Shown in pieces: positions 1 through 8,618 of a stretch of DNA of 64,000 bases (position 1 is its first letter; each line of letters begins with the position of its first letter). Source of the stretch: Methylococcaceae bacterium. GTDB taxonomy: Bacteria > Pseudomonadota > Gammaproteobacteria > Methylococcales > Methylomonadaceae. The notes beneath the pieces are model-generated. The model searched no databases. It was not told the origin of the DNA and saw nothing but the letters and a program-made list of their open reading frames with translations. The stretch lies in NCBI GenBank assembly GCA_030693065.1, contig JAUYBL010000007.1, positions 80,710-144,709 on the forward strand. The letters run 5' to 3'. The translations under genes were made by a program, and so were the position numbers.

Positions 1-1075
1 CTGTTTGGCACAGTCTGTAACCATAAGAATAGCTATATGCGCCAACAGAAGTACCGGCATTCGCTAAATCGTGATTATTTCCTTGATTATGTCCTAATTC
101 ATGCGCCATGCTTTGGTTAGAAAGACAGGCATAAACCGAATCATCATGTACAACGCTAAACGCATAGGCTGAAAATCCTGTGTTGATCCAATTGTTAGTC
201 ATCATATAGCCGATACCGCAGTAATTACTGTCAGCTGTGATGAGCGACACCTGGTCTGCACCCACTTGGTTACGCAAGGTGTGCAGTTCATCCATTTTGC
301 CGTCACTGGTGCCAGTCAAATCGGTCAAGCTGGTAGACATGTTGCCGGTTTCTGCATAGTTGGTTTCTACCATCTTCACCAAGTTAAGCTGCATATCGAC
401 TTTACTATTTATATAGGCTTGGTTGGCCATCGCAACGGCGTTGGTAATTTTTGCTTCTATACCGGCTTGGCCTGAGGCATTGTTTTTTGCTTTGGGCGTG
501 TAAGCCACCATTAGGTCAATCACGGTGCCGACGGTTGCGGCGCTGGCGGTGGGGGCGGTAATAGTTGAGTTGCTGGTGGTATCCGGTTGGCCACCGGTAG
601 ACAGAAAGTCTTCGGCAGTTATTGTATCGCTGCCGTTTTTAGGGTTTCTGTCAGGATCAACTTGAGTAATATCGTGTTTATTATTACCTTTAGGTTCAAT
701 GTCATAGGTCTTTGTACCTATTTGCACAGTGCCCGAAATAGCATTGCCGCGTTGGGTTAAAAACACTTCACTTTCTTGTTCACCTTCAACGTGACCAATC
801 CAGGTGGTACTGCCCTTTACATTGTCGATCAATCGGTCGCGGACTGCGGTAACAATTACATCATCAAACAGATTTAGGGTAATAGTGTCGCCAGTTAATA
901 ACTCGCTATGTATATTAACAGCTCGGTTTCTGATGGCTTTTTTCGGCAAGGCTTTTTTGATTTGTTGAATGCCAACATCATCAAATAAATCAGGGACTGG
1001 ATTCTTAGCACTTGCACCAATAGGCAGCATGACAGCAGCTAATAATGATGCGACGAATATGTTTTTAGTTTTCAT
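1..1075 (-). CDS. Secreted zinc metalloprotease, reprolysin-like (M12B type), C-terminus off the left edge
   Basis: Translating the reverse strand from the ATG at 1075 gives an open frame of 358 codons that runs off the window. It begins with a signal peptide (MKTKNIFVASLLAAVMLPIG, cleavage near ASA). A domain starting near residue 185 (DLMVAYTPKAK) follows, then the zinc-site motif HELGHNQGNNHD at the edge; HExxHxxGxxH(D) is the reprolysin/metzincin signature with three His ligands and the catalytic Glu. The N-terminal 150 residues are presumably a propeptide. It is probably an exported protease. The Met-turn and C-terminus lie outside the window, so the subfamily cannot be fixed. Confidence 0.85.
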   Translation of the reverse strand, partial: MKTKNIFVASLLAAVMLPIGASAKNPVPDLFDDVGIQQIKKALPKKAIRNRAVNIHSELLTGDTITLNLFDDVIVTAVRDRLIDNVKGSTTWIGHVEGEQESEVFLTQRGNAISGTVQIGTKTYDIEPKGNNKHDITQVDPDRNPKNGSDTITAEDFLSTGGQPDTTSNSTITAPTASAATVGTVIDLMVAYTPKAKNNASGQAGIEAKITNAVAMANQAYINSKVDMQLNLVKMVETNYAETGNMSTSLTDLTGTSDGKMDELHTLRNQVGADQVSLITADSNYCGIGYMMTNNWINTGFSAYAFSVVHDDSVYACLSNQSMAHELGHNQGNNHDLANAGTSVGAYSYSYGYRLCQT

Positions 1076-1445
1076 TTTAATAATTCCCAACTTGGTTTTT
1101 TGTTGGGCAAAGTATGGTTTAAATCGTAGGGAAATTTGTGACGCAGACTAAGCTTTTGCTTACAAGCTGTCAGTAATTACGTGATCCAAGTGGCATTTTT
1201 AGAGGGGTGCTGCTCGAAACCTGCCCCTGAATCGCTCTGAGAGTCAGATATTCGCAATAAAACATCGGGGCGAATTTTAGCATGCATAGCCACTGCAATC
1301 GCTCCTGGTTGTTCCTTATAATAATCCGCCGAACAAATTAAGCTGATTGTCGTGCATAGCATTTTAGATAATGATAGCCTGTCGATACTTGTTGAAAATA
1401 TCTCAACCAATATCGGCTTTTTACCACCCCTTATCAATTAATCCC
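1076..1445. other. Intergenic region between the divergent protease and nirJ-like gene
   Basis: About 370 bases hold the promoters of two divergent genes. An 86-codon reverse frame (1177-1437) crosses it but has no recognisable domain or ribosome site and is not called. No clear terminator or operator is seen. Confidence 0.5.
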
Positions 1446-2588
1446 ATGTTTCGACTCAGCCAATACATGCGCGAGCTTATCGCGCCTACCTCAATTAAAC
1501 CGGCACGTAAGCCTGCGGCGCCTGTAGTGATTTGGAATTTGATTCGCCGCTGCAACCTTACCTGCAAGCATTGTTACACCACCTCCGCAGACAAAGATTT
1601 CCCCGGCGAATTGACCACACCGGAAATCTACACGGTGATGGATAATTTAAAGGCTTTTAAAGTGCCGGTGCTGATTTTGTCAGGCGGCGAGCCATTGCTG
1701 CATCCGGACATTTTCAAAATTTCCCGACGGGCTAAGGATATGGGTTTTTATGTGGCGCTATCCAGCAACGGCACCAAAATCTCCAAAGACAATATCGATG
1801 AAATTGCCGACATTGATTATCAGTACATTGGTGTTAGTTTGGACGGTATTAAAGATACTCACGATGAATTCCGCCGGGTAAAAGGCTCGTTTGATGAGGC
1901 CTTGCGCGGTGTGCATTTGTGTCTGGATAAAGGCATTAAGGTCGGCATTCGCTTTACGCTGACCCAGGATAACGCCAAGGATTTTCCGGCATTACTGCAA
2001 TTGATGGACGATAACGACATCGACAAGTTTTATCTATCGCATTTGAATTACGGTGGCCGCGGCAATAAAAATCGTAAAGATGATGCCCATTTTGCAATGA
2101 CCCGCGATGCGATGGATTTAATGTTCGAGTCTTGCTACGAATGGATTAAAGCCGGTAAAGACCGCGAATTTGTCACCGGCAACAACGATGCCGACGCAGT
2201 GTATTTTCTGCATTGGGTGAGCAAAAATTTTCCCGACAAAGTCGAGCATATTAGAGCCAAACTAGAACAATGGGGCGGCAACGCCTCGGGGGTGAATGTC
2301 GCCAATATCGACAACTTGGGTAACGTCCACCCGGATACTTTTTGGTGGCATTACAACTTGGGCAACGTTAAGGATCGGCCGTTTTCGGAAATCTGGATGG
2401 ACGTGTCCGATCCATTAATGGCGGGGCTTAAGCAAATTCCCAGACCGTTGGAAGGCCGCTGCGGGACTTGTTATTACCAGCACATTTGCAATGGCAATAC
2501 CCGTGTTCGGGCGGCACAGACTACGGGTAATTATTGGGCTGAAGATCCGGGTTGTTATCTGACTGATGCGGAAATTTCGGCACCTTGA
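1446..2588 (+). CDS. nirJ: NirJ-like radical SAM/SPASM protein (heme d1 biosynthesis type)
   Basis: A 380-residue protein starting at the ATG at 1446 (MFRLSQYMRELI); the frame is open further upstream but that part has no conserved sequence. The radical SAM cluster motif CNLTCKHC lies near residue 37, followed by LSGGEPLLHPD and VSLDG motifs. A C-terminal SPASM-like cysteine region (CGTCYYQHIC, then GC near DPGCYL) would bind a second Fe-S cluster. NirJ removes propionate side chains from a siroheme-derived precursor on the way to heme d1 of cytochrome cd1 nitrite reductase. No nirS or other heme d1 gene is next to it. AhbC/AhbD-type heme proteins are the closest alternatives. Confidence 0.8.
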   Translation: MFRLSQYMRELIAPTSIKPARKPAAPVVIWNLIRRCNLTCKHCYTTSADKDFPGELTTPEIYTVMDNLKAFKVPVLILSGGEPLLHPDIFKISRRAKDMGFYVALSSNGTKISKDNIDEIADIDYQYIGVSLDGIKDTHDEFRRVKGSFDEALRGVHLCLDKGIKVGIRFTLTQDNAKDFPALLQLMDDNDIDKFYLSHLNYGGRGNKNRKDDAHFAMTRDAMDLMFESCYEWIKAGKDREFVTGNNDADAVYFLHWVSKNFPDKVEHIRAKLEQWGGNASGVNVANIDNLGNVHPDTFWWHYNLGNVKDRPFSEIWMDVSDPLMAGLKQIPRPLEGRCGTCYYQHICNGNTRVRAAQTTGNYWAEDPGCYLTDAEISAP

Positions 2589-2589
2589 T

Positions 2590-2669
2590 AGTAGAATGGG
2601 TAGAATGCAGTGAAACCCATCATACCGACTTTTTGATGGGTTTCGGCAAAGCCTCTACCCATCCTACGA
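2590..2669. repeat. Palindromic dispersed repeat (GGGTAGA...TCTACCC type)
   Basis: Two imperfect inverted arms, about 2590-2622 and 2636-2668, contain GAAACCCATCA and TGATGGGTTTC with flanking GGGTAGA/TCTACCC. Related arms occur at 38721-38868. The position between two convergent genes would also allow it to act as a bidirectional terminator. A 97-codon frame over this repeat is not called. Confidence 0.7.
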
Positions 2670-2686
2670 TTTATTGCTTAATAAAA

Positions 2687-5600
2687 TTACTGCACCTTCA
2701 ACGACAAGCTACTGCTCAGTTCCTTGCTGTCTCGCGGCGGATCAATCACTGTATCAAGCGTAAACACCCGTTCATTAGCAATGCCGCCTTTTTGCACCAA
2801 ATATTTAGCAATGACTTGCGCTCGCTCCGATGCCAGATTTTTCAAGCGTTGCGGTTCCGGTGGAATCAATTCGGATAATTTTTGCTTGGCGACGGCATAA
2901 AAATCATCTTTCGATGGAATGAGTAATTTCGGGGTATCGCCGAATAGTGGTTTTTCGGCCAGATTCGGAAACTTTTCCATAAATTGCGCGATCATTAAAC
3001 GCCGATAATCTTCGTCACTTATCTCAACGTATTCCGGGCGGATTTTTCTGCCGCCTTCTTTAGCGATTTCCGCACTACGGATGTTTTTTAATTGATCATA
3101 CAAGGCATCATCCTGCATTGATGGCCAATCTTCTTGCTGAAATACCGCACCCTTGATTTCTACCGACAATTCCGGCTTTTCGGTTAAGGCTTTTGCCAAG
3201 CCGGATAGCTTGGTCTGTTGCTCGGGCTTGAGCTCTGCACTGCCGGATTCAAATGCAATCTGGCTAAGGTCGGCTTCAGACCCGACCAGTGATGCCAGTG
3301 CCCGAAAAGGGGAGGTGATTATCTTACTAATGCTATTCACCAAAGCGTCGAAGACCAAATGCGAGATGCTGAATTGAGGGTCTTCTAAGCTGCCGGTGAT
3401 CGGCACATCCAATTTAATTTTGCCGTCGCCATCTTTCATCAGGGCCACGGCCAGTTCCAACGGTAAGGATACGGCATCGGGATTGTCGACTTTTTCGCCC
3501 AACTCAAATTGATCAATCAATATGGAGTTGGATGCGGTCAACAGACCTTTGCTGACGTTATATTTCAGGCCCAGCGTTATTTTGCCTTTTTCAACTTTGT
3601 ACCCGGCAAATTGCACCATGTATGGCGAAATCAACGGCATGGGCATGCCGATAAAATTTAATTCGACATTGTAGTCACCCAAGTAAGGGCTAATCTCGCC
3701 TTTAACGTTAACGGGGGAAAGCTCGTAAGCATTACCTTTTAATTCGACCTTTACGATCGCATTTTTTTCTGACGAAAAATTTTGCGCGCCGCCGTCCAAG
3801 CTTTTAATGGGTGCGGCAAACGGCAAAATTAACGACAAATCGGCAAAATCAGAAGCGCCATCGACAATCTGTAGCGAATCCAATTTGAATGATGGTGGCT
3901 TTGTCGCTTGGCCGCTAGGTGCTTTCGTCGTTACTTTAGCGCTTTTAGGCGCCGGTTTATCTTCCAGCAATATATCCGAGAAATTACTGGTTTTATCTTT
4001 TCTAATCACTACCCGTGCATAAGGTTTGTTGATGAGCAATTTTTTGGCCTTATAGGTATTGCCCAGCACATCGACATCAACGTCTTGCAGGGTCAAGTTG
4101 TCCCATTTAACAAAATCTTTATTTTTAAGCTGATCTCGAGTCAGTAACTTGGCAATGCCGGTGTTGCCGGTAAAGTTGATCGCTAATTTGTCTTGTTGCT
4201 GCTTAAGCGCGAGCTTGCCGGTGACGCCAAACTGCCCGGAAATAATGTCTAGACGGGCAAATTTATCGACATACGGCTGAAATTTATCCAGCGCAATACC
4301 GTCAACGGCTAGCGCTGTCTGCAAGGCAAAGGGTTGTAAGGTCGTGTTGCCATCCAGCTTTATTAAGCCGCCATTATTAATACCGACACTGACTTGAAAA
4401 GGGATCGCCGTGCCGTCTTGATTGCTCACATTGCTCAGCTGCAAGTTAATCGGCTTGGCAGACATCGCGACCGGTTTTTTCAATGTTTTATCGGTAAAGT
4501 CCAAGCCAAAGTTATTTAATGCAATGCTGTTGACCTTGATGTTCCATGGCGACGATGCCGGTTCGGCGGCGGCTTGGGCATTGCCAGCTTGAGGCTGCGG
4601 TTCGCCCGAGCTGCCTGCAAATAACGCTTGATAGTTGATAACACCGTCGGCATTTAGCCAAGCTTGCGCATTGGCGCCGTTGGCGGTTAATGCATCAAGC
4701 AAAATATCGTGTTTTTTTAAATCCGCGCTTAGGCCAGTCAGCGCCAGTTTGGGGATTGTCACCAACGGTTTGTCGGCACCGGGTTCTGAAAACTGGAAGT
4801 CACGTAAGGCTAATTTGCCTTGTTCGACTCTAACATCGGGTTCACCCTCACCCAAGTTAATTTCAGCGTCAGCTTGCAGCGTAATGAACGGTGTTTTCAG
4901 CAAGATTTTGCCGGGTTGCTCCGCACTCACCTGCACATCGCGTAATTCAATATTGCTTTGCTTGATTAAAAGTTTCAGTTTTTTGTCAGCCTGGCTCAGT
5001 TGGTAATCAGCTTCAATCAATTCAGAGCCTTGAATATCAGCAGGCAAAGTTAAACCTGCCAACGCAATAACTCGCGCCAGCTTTACGCCGTCTAACTTAA
5101 GATGCCCCGCTGATTGCAAAGGCTGGAGCGCAAACGAGCCTTGCCATTCTAGGTTACCGCCAGAACTTAATGCTAAAGATAATGACAGTTTTGCGGAGTT
5201 TTCTGGCTGCGTGCTGAAATTTTCAAGATTGAAATTCAGCGGGATAACGTCTTCTTTTTGATTGGCATCTTCCCAGCTTAATTTGCCTTCGGCGATGGCC
5301 AGCTTGATGACGCTAACCGGGAAAGATTGGCTGTCACTCGGTTGTTGATCGGTGTCAGCTTTAACCAGATCGCTAAAGTTAAACTTACCGTCCGTTTGCC
5401 GGGCCAATCGAACAAACGGCTTTTGCAGCTGAATATCGTTAATCACCACCGCCGATTGTTTGATGGATTCGACGGCATCAAGGTCGACATAAAACTTGTC
5501 GAAGCTAACAAACGGCTGGCTGTTGCTCTCTTTAAGTTCAAAGCCTTGCAAACTGAATTGCAACTTAAAAGGATTGAACTGAATATCAGCAACTGCCGCG

Positions 5601-5752
5601 TCTCTGCCGATAGCCTCGCGAATAAGTTGCGGCAGTTTTGCTTTTAATAGCGCCGGTGCGGCATAAAATCCCACCCCAGAGTACACAACTACAGCGCCGC
5701 CAATTATCAACACTGGTTTAACCAAATAGGACAATAAGCGCGGTTTTGTCAT
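2687..5752 (-). CDS. DUF748 family AsmA-like envelope protein
   Basis: A 1021-residue protein with one N-terminal membrane anchor (residues about 10-32, LVKPVLIIGGAVVVYSGVGF) and a long periplasmic part rich in beta-type repeats, matching the DUF748/AsmA-like superfamily. Near the C-terminus is an OmpA-like stretch (IAFESGSAELKPEQQTKLSG), usual for the family. AsmA-like proteins are thought to act in outer-membrane lipid or protein homeostasis; the precise role here is unknown. It is transcribed alone, with a hairpin upstream of its start separating it from the tautomerase gene. Full length and intact. Confidence 0.85.
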   Translation of the reverse strand: MTKPRLLSYLVKPVLIIGGAVVVYSGVGFYAAPALLKAKLPQLIREAIGRDAAVADIQFNPFKLQFSLQGFELKESNSQPFVSFDKFYVDLDAVESIKQSAVVINDIQLQKPFVRLARQTDGKFNFSDLVKADTDQQPSDSQSFPVSVIKLAIAEGKLSWEDANQKEDVIPLNFNLENFSTQPENSAKLSLSLALSSGGNLEWQGSFALQPLQSAGHLKLDGVKLARVIALAGLTLPADIQGSELIEADYQLSQADKKLKLLIKQSNIELRDVQVSAEQPGKILLKTPFITLQADAEINLGEGEPDVRVEQGKLALRDFQFSEPGADKPLVTIPKLALTGLSADLKKHDILLDALTANGANAQAWLNADGVINYQALFAGSSGEPQPQAGNAQAAAEPASSPWNIKVNSIALNNFGLDFTDKTLKKPVAMSAKPINLQLSNVSNQDGTAIPFQVSVGINNGGLIKLDGNTTLQPFALQTALAVDGIALDKFQPYVDKFARLDIISGQFGVTGKLALKQQQDKLAINFTGNTGIAKLLTRDQLKNKDFVKWDNLTLQDVDVDVLGNTYKAKKLLINKPYARVVIRKDKTSNFSDILLEDKPAPKSAKVTTKAPSGQATKPPSFKLDSLQIVDGASDFADLSLILPFAAPIKSLDGGAQNFSSEKNAIVKVELKGNAYELSPVNVKGEISPYLGDYNVELNFIGMPMPLISPYMVQFAGYKVEKGKITLGLKYNVSKGLLTASNSILIDQFELGEKVDNPDAVSLPLELAVALMKDGDGKIKLDVPITGSLEDPQFSISHLVFDALVNSISKIITSPFRALASLVGSEADLSQIAFESGSAELKPEQQTKLSGLAKALTEKPELSVEIKGAVFQQEDWPSMQDDALYDQLKNIRSAEIAKEGGRKIRPEYVEISDEDYRRLMIAQFMEKFPNLAEKPLFGDTPKLLIPSKDDFYAVAKQKLSELIPPEPQRLKNLASERAQVIAKYLVQKGGIANERVFTLDTVIDPPRDSKELSSSLSLKVQ

Positions 5753-5795
5753 CAGAATTCCTGGCTGGTTTTAACGTTGGACAGCATTGTAAACA

Positions 5796-5824
5796 AAAAA
5801 GGCGATATTTAACGTCGCCTTTTT
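5796..5824 (-). terminator. Rho-independent terminator of the tautomerase gene
   Basis: The stem AAAAAGGCGA/TCGCCTTTTT with a 9-base loop lies just after the stop of the minus-strand gene ending at 5855. Read on the minus strand it ends in a run of T, as expected for an intrinsic terminator. Confidence 0.75.
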
Positions 5825-5854
5825 GTTAGATAGACACTGAACGAGCTGCTTAAA

Positions 5855-6202
5855 TTAACCAAAAGTTGAGCCGTTCCAACCCCAGAACTCAGCCGGACAG
5901 TTGCTGAATTCGATATAAATCCGCTCGGCTGATAAGGATAACGAACTCGTTAGCAACTTGCTTAACGATGCCGATAGCGCCTTTGCTTGAGCCGAAGTTA
6001 AACCTATGCTTTTGCATTCAAGATAAGCCAGCGGCTGATTGCTGCCGCCGAATAACATGGCTTTGCCGCCAGTCACTTGCACCATCACATAACGTTCTGG
6101 TTTACCGGTTTCTTTGGCAAGTAATTGTGAAAGCTCCTTGAGTAATTGTTCGGATTGGCTTTGCTCAATAGTTACGTTGGTGCTGAGTTTTAAGAATGGC
6201 AT
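5855..6202 (-). CDS. MIF/tautomerase superfamily protein
   Basis: 115 residues starting at the ATG at 6202 (MPFLKLSTNVTI). The longer frame upstream is not conserved-looking, and placing the start here makes Pro2 available, which is the catalytic base of phenylpyruvate/dopachrome tautomerases. The sequence has the family layout: PERYVMVQV in the middle, a Ser/Leu-rich helix, and the C-terminal RIYIEFSNCPAEFWGWNGSTFG resembling the MIF C-terminus. Likely a cytoplasmic tautomerase of unknown physiological substrate. It stands alone and is divergent from the tetR gene, with the regulator's palindrome in the shared spacer. Confidence 0.85.
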   Translation of the reverse strand: MPFLKLSTNVTIEQSQSEQLLKELSQLLAKETGKPERYVMVQVTGGKAMLFGGSNQPLAYLECKSIGLTSAQAKALSASLSKLLTSSLSLSAERIYIEFSNCPAEFWGWNGSTFG

Positions 6203-6358
6203 GGCGGGTTTCCTAAATAAAATAATGATTAAGCTGGGATGACTAACCGATCTCCAAGTGAGAAAGATAATGCATTTTAGGGCTGCTAGTTTACAAACAA
6301 CTTGGTTGATTTCGCTAATTAATAGAATTGCTGCCGACCTAAGAAAATCACAAATTGA

Positions 6359-6403
6359 CAATCAAACGTTTGATTGATAATGTCTAATTCAATCGTTTGA
6401 TTT
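6359..6403 (+). promoter_or_regulatory. Probable TetR operator (palindrome plus degenerate second site)
   Basis: A perfect 18-base palindrome CAATCAAACGTTTGATTG occupies 6359-6376. A second, partial copy (CAATCGTTTGATT) lies at about 6391-6403, 31 bases before the tetR start. Position and symmetry fit autoregulation of the tetR-efflux operon; control of the divergent tautomerase gene is also possible. Confidence 0.7.
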
Positions 6404-6433
6404 AATTTCTTATAAACAATTCCCCGAGGCGGC

Positions 6434-7102
6434 ATGGTCAATAACTTAAGTACCGACACAGAAGCACTTGATGCGCGCAGTCGGCTTGTCATCTCAGCAT
6501 TACGGCTATTTGCCGAAAAAGGTTTTGAGGCGGCCACTACCAGAGAAATCTGCGATGCAGCAGGGGCAAATATATCCGCCATTCGCTATTACTTCGGCGA
6601 TAAGGCAGGGCTCTATCGTGCTGTGTTCAACGAGCCTATCGGCGAAACACGATGCCATACCAACATTACAGATTATGTAACCCTGCCGCTAGCTGACGCA
6701 CTGGGTAGGTTTTTCACCGAATTTCTTGATCCTTTGAAAAAAGGTGATGAGATTAGGCTGGTGATGAAATTGCACTTTAGGGAAATGATCGAGCCGACCG
6801 GGATTCGGCAACAGGCAATCGAGGCTGAAATTAAACCGCAACATGAAGCGCTGGTCTCTATGCTTAAAGAGCATCTTGGCTTGCAACGCATTGACATGGA
6901 TGTACATCGCCTTGCTTTTGCAATTATCGGCATGGCCGTGCATTTTTATGTTGGCCAAGATGTTGCATCGGTTATTGCACCGCAGTTGCTAGACGCGCCC
7001 AAAGCCATTGACGAATTGGCCGAGCGGTTGGCCGGATATGCCTTGTCGATGATCGAGGGTGAAGCCCGGCGTCGCACTCAGGAGCCACATCATGCGCCAT
7101 AA
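6434..7102 (+). CDS. TetR-family repressor of the RND efflux operon (CecR/YbiH-like)
   Basis: 222 residues. The N-terminal helix-turn-helix (about residues 17-60: ALRLFAEKGFEAATTREIC ... ISAIRYYFGDKAGLYRAVF) is typical of TetR. The C-terminal part looks like the DUF1956 ligand domain of CecR-type regulators. It opens an operon with three efflux genes, overlapping the next gene by 11 bases, and is preceded by a palindromic operator. It most likely represses the pump until a substrate binds. The inducer is unknown. Confidence 0.85.
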   Translation: MVNNLSTDTEALDARSRLVISALRLFAEKGFEAATTREICDAAGANISAIRYYFGDKAGLYRAVFNEPIGETRCHTNITDYVTLPLADALGRFFTEFLDPLKKGDEIRLVMKLHFREMIEPTGIRQQAIEAEIKPQHEALVSMLKEHLGLQRIDMDVHRLAFAIIGMAVHFYVGQDVASVIAPQLLDAPKAIDELAERLAGYALSMIEGEARRRTQEPHHAP

Positions 7103-8618
7103 ATTAAGTCCTCTTGCACTGTCTTTAATGTTATCAGCCTGTGGCTCCGGCGGCTTACTGACCACTGTCGGCCCTGATTACCAAATTGCGCCATTGCCGA
7201 CTGAGGCTAAGTGGCAGGCGCCGCTGCCTGAAGCCGATACCACGCCGGTTGCTCACCAAGGCGACCCTGACAATCTTAGCCGCTGGTGGCAACGCTTTAA
7301 TGATCCGGTATTAAATCGCTTTTTAGCCGCCGCGCAACAAGCAAGCGCCTCGGTTGCCGATGCCAGAGCACTCATCGAACAGTCCAGAGCCAATCTGGTC
7401 GGTGCCGATGCGGCTTTATTGCCAAATATTGATTTCAGTGCAGGTGCCAAACGCTCCTCATCTTCTTTTGGGGGCGCTCCTTTCGTATGGAACCAAGTGC
7501 CATTTGGGCTGCAATCCAGCTGGGAAATCGATCTGTTCGGCGGCTTGGCGCGTCAAGAAGAAGCAGCGCTTAGTCAACTGGAATCAAGAAATGCCTCTTG
7601 GCACAATGCCCGCGTCGCGGTGGCGGTGGAAGTTGCCGATGCTTATTTGGCTTATCGTTATTGTCAGTCACAAGTAGACATAGTTCGGGCTGATACCGAA
7701 TCACGTCGAGAATCAGCGCGACTGGCAGACATCGCCGGTCAGGCTGGATTCCGAGCCCCAGGCGATGTTGCGCTTGCCAATGCCAGCGCTGCCGAAGGCA
7801 ATAGAATATTGTTGCGACAACAAGCGCAGTGTGAGCGCTCGATAAAAAGCTTGGTCGCATTAACTGCGCTGGCAGAAACACATGTTCGTAAATTGTTAAC
7901 CGAGCCTGCGGATCGGGTGGCGACGTTGCCCAGCCCGCCAGCATTTCAAATTGATTCCCTGCCAGCACATGTATTGCTGCAACGACCCGACCTGACCGCC
8001 GCCGAGCGTGATGTTGCCGAAGCCAGCGCCAAAATTGGCGTTGAGCAGGCCAAGCGTTTTCCGAAATTAAGCCTGTCAGGCAACATTACGCCAACCTTGC
8101 AAAATATGAACGGAGCAGCGTTTTTTCTCGCGGAAACTTGGGCTATCGGACCAACGCTAAGCTTGCCGCTGTTTGATGCCGGTAAGCGCGCAGCGGATGT
8201 GGACGCAGCGCGCGCTCAATATCAATCTGCCGAAATTAAGTTTCGCAGCAAGGTGCGCACCGCAGTCAAAGAAGTGGAAGACGCCTTAGTGCGCTTGGCT
8301 AGCGCTAATCAACGTTTACCCGAGGGCCGCAAAGCCGTCACCGGTTATCGAACCAACTTTCTGGCTGCCCAAGCGCTTTACCAAGCTGGATTAGGCAACT
8401 TGATCGATGCCGAAACAGCCCGGCGCAATGTGCTGACGGCTGAATTAGCGGTTAAAGAAATAGAACAAGAACAGGTCAGCGCCTGGATCGCTCTTTATCG
8501 CGCCGCTGGCGGTAGTTGGGAAGGCGATGATGAGTCTAAAACCCCAAGTAACAGCGCCACCGAGAAACCCACTCAATTCATAAATCATCCCGTCGATTTC
8601 ACCGGAGGAAAATCATGA
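7092..8618 (+). CDS. RND efflux outer-membrane factor, NodT/TolC-type lipoprotein
   Basis: 508 residues from the ATG at 7092, which follows a GGAG ribosome site inside the end of tetR. The start gives a lipoprotein signal (LSLMLSAC, Cys at about residue 17); the upstream start at 7059 would spoil it. Two outer-membrane-efflux-protein repeats follow, with helical stretches typical of the TolC barrel-tunnel (PNIDFSAGAKR; LPLFDAGKR; QAGLGNLIDAE). It is the exit duct for the downstream adaptor and pump. The stop overlaps the adaptor start by four bases. Confidence 0.9.
   Translation: MRHKLSPLALSLMLSACGSGGLLTTVGPDYQIAPLPTEAKWQAPLPEADTTPVAHQGDPDNLSRWWQRFNDPVLNRFLAAAQQASASVADARALIEQSRANLVGADAALLPNIDFSAGAKRSSSSFGGAPFVWNQVPFGLQSSWEIDLFGGLARQEEAALSQLESRNASWHNARVAVAVEVADAYLAYRYCQSQVDIVRADTESRRESARLADIAGQAGFRAPGDVALANASAAEGNRILLRQQAQCERSIKSLVALTALAETHVRKLLTEPADRVATLPSPPAFQIDSLPAHVLLQRPDLTAAERDVAEASAKIGVEQAKRFPKLSLSGNITPTLQNMNGAAFFLAETWAIGPTLSLPLFDAGKRAADVDAARAQYQSAEIKFRSKVRTAVKEVEDALVRLASANQRLPEGRKAVTGYRTNFLAAQALYQAGLGNLIDAETARRNVLTAELAVKEIEQEQVSAWIALYRAAGGSWEGDDESKTPSNSATEKPTQFINHPVDFTGGKS

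Noticed and set aside
1177-1437. 86-codon reverse frame upstream of nirJ
   Set aside because: It overlaps the nirJ promoter region, has no ribosome site and no recognisable domain.
2585-2878. 97-codon forward frame after nirJ
   Set aside because: It covers the palindromic repeat and the end of the DUF748 gene; a shadow.
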